From: Miscanthus floridulus
Taxonomy: Eukaryota > Streptophyta > Magnoliopsida > Poales > Poaceae
Direction of reading: 5' to 3'
Assembly (NCBI RefSeq): GCF_019320115.1
Contig: NC_089582.1
Location: 123,219,259-123,283,258, forward strand
Length of the DNA stretch: 64,000 bases
The translations under genes and the position numbers were made by a program. Within the stretch, counting starts at the first letter, position 1; each line of letters begins with the position of its first letter. Below, piece by piece: positions 57,085 through 64,000 of the stretch. Below the pieces are notes generated by a model, which made no database searches, had not been told where the DNA came from, and worked only from the letters and a program-made list of their open reading frames with translations.

Positions 57085-57752
57085 AAAGGGGGGGGGGGAA
57101 ACAAAGATATTAGTACATGGGGAGAAAAACAAAGATATTAGTGTACTAAGATAGTGAAAAGACAACAAATGGGAGAATTTGACATAGGGGGAGAGATATG
57201 ACAAAGGAAAGGGATCAATTAAAATTTTGAGCACACAAATAGGGGGAGCAAGTTCATGAACTTGTATGGTGCATTTGAATGTGCATTTCATATGTTTGCT
57301 TGCATGGCACAAGTTTTAAATTTCAATATCCATGCTTGTGTGGTGTATGCTAGTTGTAGGTTTGAATGATGAAATGAAAATCTAGCATGCATAAGTTTAT
57401 CTAGTGATTTCATTACCAAGTGCTTCCAAGTGGTATCGAGCTAACCATGATGCTAAGGATGGTATAATGGTGCACTCCGATTGGTATCACGCTTCAAAGG
57501 TCCATCTTTTATACCTTAGCATCATTTGGTAGACATTGTCTCCTATATTTCCTATCTAAGCATATGTGCAAGCTACAATCCAAACTCTTAGCACATATGT
57601 AGGGGGAGCAATTGCTACCATTTGGGGTTCATGAAACTTGTCCATATCCTTTTACACATGGTAAATATGCTTGGACAAGCAACATGGATTCAATTGAATT
57701 TCAATTCATATCTTTGAAAAGGGTTGTCATCAATTACCAAAAAGGGAGAGAT
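57085..57752 (+). other. Multiple polypurine tracts of Copia C
   Basis: Purine runs at about 57085-57106 (AAAGGGGGGGGGGG), 57119-57135, 57184-57197, 57241-57251, 57600-57611, and the LTR-proximal AAAAAGGGAGAGA at 57738-57751. Several PPTs before the 3' LTR are a hallmark of Sireviruses. 56627-57084 is non-coding. Confidence 0.82.
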
Positions 57753-59454
57753 TGAAAGCTCTAGTTTGGTTTTGGTGAATTGATTAAACCCTAAGTGCTA
57801 ACCTAGTTTATCAAGGTGATTATGAGATAGGTGGCACTACTCCAAGTAATGAAGAAATTGTGAAGATCATGATGATAGTGATGCCATGGTGATGATCAAG
57901 CGCTTGGACTTGAAAAGAAGAAAAAGAAAAACAAAAGGCTCAAGGCAAAGATATAAATGGTAGGAGCTATTTTATTTTGGTGATCAAGACACTTAGAGAG
58001 TGTGATCACATTTAAGTGTGATAGCCATACTATTAAGAGGGGTGAAACTCGTATCAAAATACGGTTATCAAAGTGCCACTAGATGCTCTAACTCATTGCA
58101 TATGCATTTAGGATCTAGTGGAGTGCTAACACCCTTGAAAATATTTATGAAAATATGCTGGGTCACTCAGTGATCGGACGCTGATAGGGTGCGTCCGGTC
58201 CTACTAACGTGGCAGCGCACAGGAGAGTCGCCGTGTGATCGGACACTGGGTGTGTCCGGTCGAGCTTGACCGGACGCGTTCGGTCATGAAAAAACATTTC
58301 TGGATGCTTACTGGAAATGACCGGACGCTGAGGTCCAGCATTCGGTCACTTCGCAGCAAGCGCATCCGGTCATCACTTGACCGTTGAGATCGGGCAAACA
58401 ACATTTGAAGTCGATGACACATGGCATGCATCGCACGATCGGACGTTGGGGTCCTGCATCTGGTTGATATGACCGGAGCGTCTGGTCACCCCGTGTTGTG
58501 CCCAGTGAAGGGGTATAATGGCTCTATTTCATGGGGGCTTCTATTTAAGCCCCATGGCCGGCTCAAGGTCAGTCTCTTGGCCATTTGTATTGACATAGCA
58601 ACCTTGTGAGCTTAGCCAAAGCCCTCCCACTCATCTCCATCATTGATTAAACATCTTTGTGAGATTGGGAGAGAATCCAAGTGCATTGCTTGAGTGTTTG
58701 CATCTAGAGGCACTTGGTGTTCGTGTTTCGCTGCGGGATTCACTTGTTACTCTTGGTGGTTGCTGCCACCTAGACAGCTTGGAGCAGCGAGGATCGTTGA
58801 GCAGAGGTTGGTGATTGTCTCTGGCTCCGGTCATGGTGATTGTGAGGGGTTTTTGACCTTTCCCCGGTGGAGAGCCAAAAGGTACTCTAGTGGATTGCTC
58901 ATGGCTTGTGTGATCCTCATCTTGTGATGGTTGTGCGGCACCCTATTGAGGGTTTGGCGTGTGATGCCAATTAGCGCGTGAACCTCTAAGTGAGTGAATC
59001 GCCACAACGAGGAGTAGCTTGTCGGCAAGCAAGTGAACCTCGGTAAAAAATCATTGTGTTCATCATTTGATTCTGAGGTGTTTGGTCTTCATTGGTATTC
59101 ATTCTTGTTATTGATTGGCTCCTTCCTTGACACGACAGTATAAACAAATTGCTCACTCTCTTTACTTTACCGCAAACTAGTTGCCAAGCTCTTTAGTGTA
59201 GCTAGTTGTGAGAGCTTATTAGTTTGGTTAGTGTGGCTCTTTAGTTAGCCTTTGAGAGCACCTTAACTTAGTGTAGTGTCATATCTATTGTGTGGATAGA
59301 AACTATATAAACTAGAATTATGTTAGGTGGCTTGCATTTTAAGTAGGCTAGTGCAACACTTGCTTCGCCTCATAATTGTCTAACCAGATTGTTAAGTGTT
59401 GTTGTAGAATTCTTAATAGGCTATTCACCCCCCTCTAGCCATTAGGACCTTTTA
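57753..59454 (+). repeat. Copia C 3' LTR (1702 bp)
   Basis: Starts TGAAAGCTCTAGTTTGG right after the PPT and ends GGACCTTTTA (CA changed to TA). It contains a shorter CCGGACGC motif array than the solo LTR and CTATTTAAGCCCC at the TATA position. Directly followed by GACGC and Gypsy A antisense-ORF sequence. Confidence 0.9.
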
Positions 59455-59459
59455 GACGC
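59455..59459. other. Right TSD-like flank of the 20.4-kb insertion
   Basis: GACGC, one transition away from GGCGC at 39056-39060. Confidence 0.6.
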
Positions 59460-60198
59460 CCCGGGCGCCATCCCATACAGAGGAAGTGCATGCCTCATCA
59501 GCGACGCCACCCTTCTCTCATGGTAGGCGCCGATGATTCCCGACCCCTTCAGCCCCTTCTCCTTCAGGAAGCAGATGGTGGCGAGATGGGCCTGGATCCT
59601 CTTCTTGTCCTTCTCTAGGACACCCCACTTCCTCCATGAATCTGGGGCCTCTTCAATTAAGCACCCAGAGAACTCCGGCAAGGTGGCGGCGGCATCGTTC
59701 TTGAGATAAAAACCAATGAGAATGCCACCCCTTGTTGGAGGTCGACAGCCGCATTGCTGGGTAGTCGCCGACCCAGTTGTTCCAAAGCTGGATGCCGATG
59801 CATCCTGTCAGCGTACTCAGCTCCTACCTCTTCTCCCTCTTCTTCTAGAGGGTGACGGCGAAGAAGTGCCACCACAGATCAAAGTGAGGGCTAATCCCCA
59901 AGAATCCCTCACATAGGGCGATGAATGACGTCATGTGTTGGATCCCATTAGGGTTGAGGTGCTGTAGCTCTATCTTGTAATAGTGCAGCAGTCCTCAAAG
60001 GAATCTGTGGGCGGGGGTGGTGAACCCGTGCTCATGGAAGCACGTGAATGAGACGATGTAGGCATCGGGCGGCGACGGCACGTCCTCCTCGCCGGGTAGC
60101 CGCCTTTCCTCGGTGGCGGTCCGCACGCAGAGAAGACCACGGCGGACAAGGCCCTCCAGGCACTAGACGGTGATTTCGGAGCGGCACCACGGCTCCAT
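59455..60198 (-). pseudogene. Antisense ORF of Gypsy A, N-terminal part (Transposase_28/'gypsy-type transposon' family)
   Basis: ATG at 60198 (-) opens MEPWCRSEITV, with a TAG at codon 12. It continues with PPDAYIVSFTCFHEHGF, HRFLRGLLHYYKIELQHLNP and SFIALCEGFLGISPHFDLWW. Later come APDSWRKWGV and ALPLYGMAPGA, reaching 59455. The block order V-S-F-x-x-F-H-E-x-G-F / E-L-x-x-L-N-P-N / F-x-x-x-C-E-x-x-L-G-I-x-P-H-x-D-L-W is characteristic of PF04195-type proteins of unknown function carried antisense in grass Gypsy elements. Codons across the insertion (59455 to 39060) continue without loss. Some frame changes and stops mean it is not functional now. Confidence 0.75.
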
Positions 60199-60335
60199 TG
60201 GAAGATGGGGGTGGGTGGATGCGAATTTGACGACGGCTAAGACACGGATGCGAAGAACTTAGGCGATTGGCGGTGGAGGTTGTAGATGCAAAGGCAAGGA
60301 GGCAATGTATGAAACCCTAGGGGCGAACCCTTTGG

Positions 60336-60342
60336 TTTTATA
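60336..60342 (-). promoter_or_regulatory. TATA box for the Gypsy A antisense ORF
   Basis: TATAAAA on the - strand, in the context CCTATAAAACC, about 140 bp upstream of the antisense ATG at 60198. Between them is a CT/CA-rich leader containing CCCTAGGGTTTC, which looks like a plant 5' UTR. Confidence 0.55.
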
Positions 60343-60850
60343 GGGGCAATGGATACAAGAAAGCCAATCGTCCGCCTAAATCTCTGTGCTTCCCACGATC
60401 TGCCACTACATCATGCCACGGGGTACGCGCACGCAATCCCTATCCTTTCCTTCGGGAAACTCGCCAAATGTTTCGCCTCCCCAGGCAGACCGAGACTCGT
60501 TACGAGTAAGAGGAATATGGATCAAAAGCACACCTATGGCCCATCTGGGCCTATGAGTCCGATGGTTGGCCCAACAGCCGCTCCAAACACCCCTATGATA
60601 AAGGGTGGAAAGAGCTGGGCCCCGCAGGCGGCCAGCGCCTAGGCACACGAACACCACGGGCATCTCGGCCCATGATTAAGTCTCAGTCAGGCTTACCCTG
60701 ACCGGGATCCCAATCGAACTATCCAGCTAACAAACCATCAAAACTCACGACCACACCCACGAAGGGTCTGACCTCGGCAAAAAGGGAATCGCCATCCCTA
60801 GAGCATGTCGTGGGCAACAAGAGAAAGCCAAGGCCCATAGAGTCCTCCCT
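60343..60850. other. Gypsy A region between antisense promoter and PPT repeats
   Basis: No coding domain recognised. Probable upstream promoter sequence of the antisense ORF. Confidence 0.35.
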
Positions 60851-60851
60851 T

Positions 60852-61087
60852 TCGAAAAAGCCTCTGAAGGAGTATTCAACTCCTCCGTAGGCTCAGGGGC
60901 TACACCCACCGGGTGCGCTGCGCTCGCGTGCACCCGCTGGCAAGTTGAAAAAAGCCTCCGGAGGAGTATTCTACTCCTCCATAGGCTCAGGGGCTACACC
61001 CACCGAGTACGCTCGTGCACACCCGCTGACAAGTCAAAAGATCCCCCAGACGATTCTACTCGAATCGCCCAGGGGCTCAGGGGCTAC
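60852..61087 (+). repeat. Triplicated PPT region of Gypsy A
   Basis: Two ~90-bp units (about 60852-60945 and 60950-61034) each contain GGAGTATT...CTCAGGGGCTACACCCACCG. A third, shorter unit ends CAGGGGCTCAGGGGCTAC at 61087, immediately before the 3' LTR, and is the true polypurine tract. Confidence 0.75.
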
Positions 61088-62587
61088 TATCGAGGACCAA
61101 TAGTAGGGTACCCGAAGAAGAGGAGTTGATACCCATCAACACTAATTCATCAGAGCGATCAAGAACACGACTACATTTCCTAGTAGGCCCCGCCTCGTCC
61201 AAACCACCAAGGCCGCAGGCTCCATTTCGTCCGATAGTCTGACCCCCGAGGGTTGAGAACGCCTCAGGCTGACTCCTAAGGGATGGCTCCACCTCACCTG
61301 ACGTTTGAGGGCTGGCTTCACCTCGCCCGACCCCCGAGGGTTGGCTCCACGTCGCCCGACGTCTAAGAACAGGCTCCGCCTCGCCCGACCTCCGAGGGTT
61401 GGCTCCGCCTCGCCCGACATCTGAGAACTGGCTCCGCCTCGCCCGACGTCTGAGAGCTGGCTCCCCCTCGCCCAACCCCCGAGGGTTTGCTCCACCTTGC
61501 CTGACCCCCGAGGGTTGGCTCTGCCTCGCCCGACGTCTGGGGCTGGATCCGCCTCGCCTGACCCTCGAGGGTTGGCTCCGCCTCGCCCGATGTCTAAGAG
61601 CTGGCTCCTCCTCTCTTGACGTCTGAAGGATGGCTCTACCTCGCCCAACATCTGAGGACTGGCTCCGCTTCGCCTGACGTATGAAGGATGGATCCGCCTC
61701 GCCCAATGTCTACGCACGACTCCTTCCTAACTACGCGCGTAGATAAGGCAGGGCACTCACGTCAACTGCAATACCGAGGATCATACCCTGCATGCCTACA
61801 GGAAAGTACCGTCAGGATATGACAAGAAGGGCGCTTTGAGACCTTCTAGGCATGTCAGAGCCCGAACAATGTTGTAGGCGTCGATATTTATCTTACCGTG
61901 TTGTGGGTGCCGCCATTTGCCCTCAGGCGCGAATACTAACAGCAGCTCACGACAACCACTACGGTCCAGGAGGATACTCACATCACCTACGATAATGGAT
62001 GTGCGATCACTACGCCGTCTGCTCCCTGGCGGGGATTAGCACCCTAGTCCGCCGCGCCGTCCGCCGGGGCGGGATGGGATGTGACAACTTTCTGACAATG
62101 CTAGGATATGGCATCATCAGTGGACAGACGACCAGCACGGCCCTACCAGGATCAGCGGACATGCCCTAGCACCGCCTGCCATGTTAGCGGGGCCGCACAT
62201 AGGAAAAGGAAGACCTGGTATCTTTGAAGTACCTCCTTTGCCTCTGGTTTTTCTCCCATCTATAATCCCTACTCTCCCCTGGCCTATAAAAGGGACGGCA
62301 CGACACCCCACTAGGAGGATCGATTCAACACATCACGCATCACATCACACATAGTTGAGCAACAACCAAACTCTCAGCACCCATTTGACCTTTCCATCAG
62401 AGACGTAGGATCTGTTCCTCTCTTGTCCGTTTGTAACCCCTACTATGAACTTTTCAGTGCTAATATATAACACGAGCTGCAGCCACGAACTGGACGTAGG
62501 GATATTCTGCCCAAACCAGTATAAACCTTGTGTCTTTCTAGCACATCATTCAGGCCGGACGTGTAATAACACAAATTTACTCATTGG
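61088..62587 (+). repeat. Gypsy A 3' LTR
   Basis: Starts TATCGAGGACC. It keeps an intact TATAAAA at 62285-62291 and an expanded 29-bp minisatellite. Homology to the 5' LTR stops after TTTACTCATTGG at 62587, about 20 bases before the expected end. Confidence 0.85.
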
Positions 62588-63285
62588 GTTGTTAGCCTCT
62601 CTTGTGATCTTTGTCGTGGAGTCACACAAGTTTGGATTCTTAATCCATAACTGTCAGGACCAAACAAAATCGCCTAATTACTTGATTGGATTCTGTTAGC
62701 TAGGGTGAGCTAGCTAGCTAGCGAATCTAGTGATGATAGATTTATTTGTCATGCACGGGCAAACGGCGACAAGGGCAAGAGTGCGACTTTGCAGCGAAGG
62801 AAGTCAGATACAGATCGAGTAGTTGGTAGTAGCTAGGAAGGAGAGCTAGCAAAGCACTTTTCTGACCATTCCTCTGTTTCTACCGCCACCGGCCGCCGGC
62901 CGCCGTGGAAGAACGTACCGGCCAGCGGGCATGCCCCTGCGTTTCTTCGGCCGGCAGTTCCCTAGGTAAGTGTATGGGGTGTGTGATACGGCCCAAATGT
63001 CGAGCACAAAGGTTACTGCGATGGTAAATATATTTTTGGTTTCGAGCTTTTTCTACTCCACAAATCGTACTAGTAAAATATCCTTCATCTAAGGTTTGGC
63101 TACGTACGTCATATTTTAGTCACCGTTTGTGTGTCAAAATTTGATTTACCGTTGTTTATTTGGCAACCTTTATTTGTTTTTGGTAATGCTTGGTTTACGA
63201 CGTCCGTCCGTCGGACCAACCCCGCGCGTGACGACCAAGAAAAAACGGTGCGCGCAGTTGCAGTCAGGTGGGGTCAGGACTGATC
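62588..63285. other. Right flank of Gypsy A, nothing recognised
   Basis: Includes a CCGCCACCGGCCGCCGGCCG patch (62883-62902) but no supported exon, promoter or element. Confidence 0.35.
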
Positions 63286-63289
63286 CTTT

Positions 63290-63460
63290 CTATGGGGCAG
63301 CGCATGAGAGCATGTGCGGCCATTTGTTCGGCGTGGGGTGCATACGGCGCGGGGCAGCGCATGGGAGCTCATGTGGCCACTCGTTCGACGTGGGGCGCAT
63401 GGGAGCGCATGCGGCCTTCGTGGACGTGGGGTGCATGCGGCATGTGGGGGCCTGCGCATG
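63290..63460. repeat. GC-rich minisatellite, diverged units
   Basis: Variants of GGGGCAGCGCATGGGAGC followed by ATGTGGCCACTCGTTCG and CGTGGGGCGCATG, about 50-60 bp per unit, two to three units. Confidence 0.6.
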
Positions 63461-63535
63461 CGCTGTGACTAGAGAGAAGGACAGGCAAAGAGAGGAGCGT
63501 GGGCCCGTATACTCTGTCTTTGAGCTTAGTATCTT

Positions 63536-63900
63536 TCATGTGTTTAGATGTATGTTTTATCTGGTGTTGCATGTATTTCATCCGGATGTTGTATGTGTTT
63601 CATCTAGATGTTGCAATGGCTATACATATATATCAGTGTTATCCTAAATATTAAACGGTAAACAGTCGGTCACCTACCGTTTAGCCCATTATTCGGGCAA
63701 AACGGGTGTTTAAACGGGGAAAACGACCGTTTAAACGGTCAAAACAACCAATTAAACGGAAACGATGTACCACCGTGTAGCGTTTAAATGGTGTGTAAAC
63801 GGGCTAAACAGCCGTTTAGGCGAACAGTGATATATATTGCAAGTGTATGTTTCATCTGCTTTAGATGTATGTTGCAAGTGTTTTATTTGGATGTTGCATA
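63536..63900. repeat. GATGTTGCAAGTGTTTCATCT-type short repeats, split by a MITE
   Basis: About 22-24-bp diverged units on both sides of the hAT MITE (63536-63633 and 63838-63900). Confidence 0.6.
63634..63829. mobile_element. hAT-type MITE (196 bp)
   Basis: The 8-bp flanks ATATATAT are identical (63626-63633, 63830-63837), though low-complexity. Ends CAGTGTTATCCTAAA and, inverted, CACTGTTCGCCTAAA. The interior is rich in inverted CCGTTTAAAC/GTTTAAACGG motifs. Confidence 0.75.
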
Positions 63901-64000
63901 CTCCCTCCGTATGTGTAATTCAAGTCGTTTTGGACAGCGACAGTCTCCAAAGCATAACTTTGACTTCTTATTTTTATAAAAATATTTATTCAAAAGTGAT
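63901..64000. mobile_element. Stowaway-like MITE, cut by window end
   Basis: CTCCCTCCGTATGTGTAATT preceded by TA, followed by AT-rich sequence typical of Stowaway elements. The right end is outside the window. Confidence 0.7.

Larger units (their letters stand above)
51137..59454 (+). mobile_element. Copia C: Sirevirus-lineage LTR retrotransposon with truncated 5' LTR
   Basis: It comprises the last ~140 bp of a 5' LTR (51137-51277), an initiator-Met primer-binding site, a large gag with two zinc knuckles and a coiled coil, PR-INT-RT-RH in Copia order, several polypurine tracts, and a full 3' LTR (57753-59454). The large gag, multiple PPTs and CCGGAC-rich LTR indicate the Sirevirus (Maximus/SIRE) lineage. 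Coding damage is limited to about five lesions. Age by LTR comparison is possible only over the 140-bp remnant. Confidence 0.9.
26790..62587 (+). mobile_element. Gypsy A: Tat-like LTR retrotransposon interrupted by a 20.4-kb insertion
   Basis: The 5' LTR is 26790-28192 and the 3' LTR 61088-62587. Between them on + are gag, protease, RT, RNase H, integrase, a long non-coding 3' region with diverged repeats, and an antisense ORF. The order PR-RT-RH-INT without a chromodomain, plus a Transposase_28-type antisense ORF, fits the Tat lineage of grass Gypsy elements. Removing 39061-59454 leaves about 15.4 kb. In the first ~210 bp the LTRs differ at 17 sites by my count, nearly all transitions. The coding region has dozens of stops. 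The 3' LTR lacks about the last 20 bases, and no TSD is visible. Confidence 0.85.

Noticed and set aside
63129..63647. 172-residue + frame near the window end
   Set aside because: It lies over minisatellite and short tandem repeats with no domain. A chance frame.

Overview
This is a plant nuclear window, almost certainly from a grass (Poaceae, probably a panicoid such as the sorghum/sugarcane/Miscanthus group). The evidence is the combination of GC-rich first exons, a Tat-like Gypsy element with an antisense ORF, a Sirevirus-type Copia, MULEs, CACTA, hAT, Tourist- and Stowaway-like MITEs, and a SMART-like miniature LTR element. No bacterial operons, CRISPR arrays or prophage genes are present. 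Species is inference only. Boundaries called from TSDs and splice sites were read by eye.

Layout. (1) 1-1330: the 3' end of a host gene on +, a golgin candidate 3/4-like (GRAB domain) protein. (2) 1575 to about 6400: a probable Helitron-like region. It carries fragments of at least three unrelated genes (CRIB/RopGAP, E2 ubiquitin-conjugating enzyme, PABN coiled coil), all on the - strand, with a 524-bp hAT element nested in it. (3) 7.6-8.4 kb: a (GA)n microsatellite and a GC-rich block of unclear status. (4) 9123-10109: a two-exon gene on + (288 aa) with KEN and D-box-like degrons, S-P sites and an upstream MSA-like element, so probably a cell-cycle gene that I cannot name. (5) 11086-11943: a At4g14100-like gene on - with a frameshift and a nonsense codon. 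(6) 12169-14105: a Pack-MULE with a perfect 9-bp TSD carrying an LRR receptor-kinase fragment. (7) 14.28-19.62 kb: two LINEs head to head, one interrupted by a 287-bp SMART-type TRIM. (8) 19754-25071: a second MULE of the same TIR family, containing a CACTA element and a hAT element that itself contains a Stowaway MITE. (9) 25904-26197: a Tourist-like MITE. (10) 26790-62587: a very large nested LTR-retrotransposon cluster. (11) 62.6-64 kb: repeats, a 196-bp hAT MITE and a Stowaway MITE cut by the window end.

The LTR cluster. Gypsy A (+) is outermost. It has both LTRs, gag-pol broken by many stops, a long 3' region of diverged tandem modules, and an antisense ORF (Transposase_28/'putative gypsy-type transposon' family) with its own TATA box. 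That ORF is split by a 20.4-kb insertion at 39061-59454. The insertion begins with the LTR of an oppositely oriented Gypsy B and ends with the LTR of a Sirevirus Copia C. Its flanks look like one 5-bp TSD (GGCGC/GACGC), and the antisense reading frame resumes without loss. Gypsy B has lost its leader and 5' LTR, and Copia C has lost most of its 5' LTR. Gypsy B also carries a separate solo Copia LTR (47584-49575).

Only two loci look like functional host genes: the golgin-like gene (partial) and the 288-aa gene. Everything else is mobile DNA, captured fragments or decayed genes. The most notable structures are the multi-gene-fragment Helitron-like region, the MULE pair, the antisense ORF with its own promoter, and the anomalous two-family insertion block.
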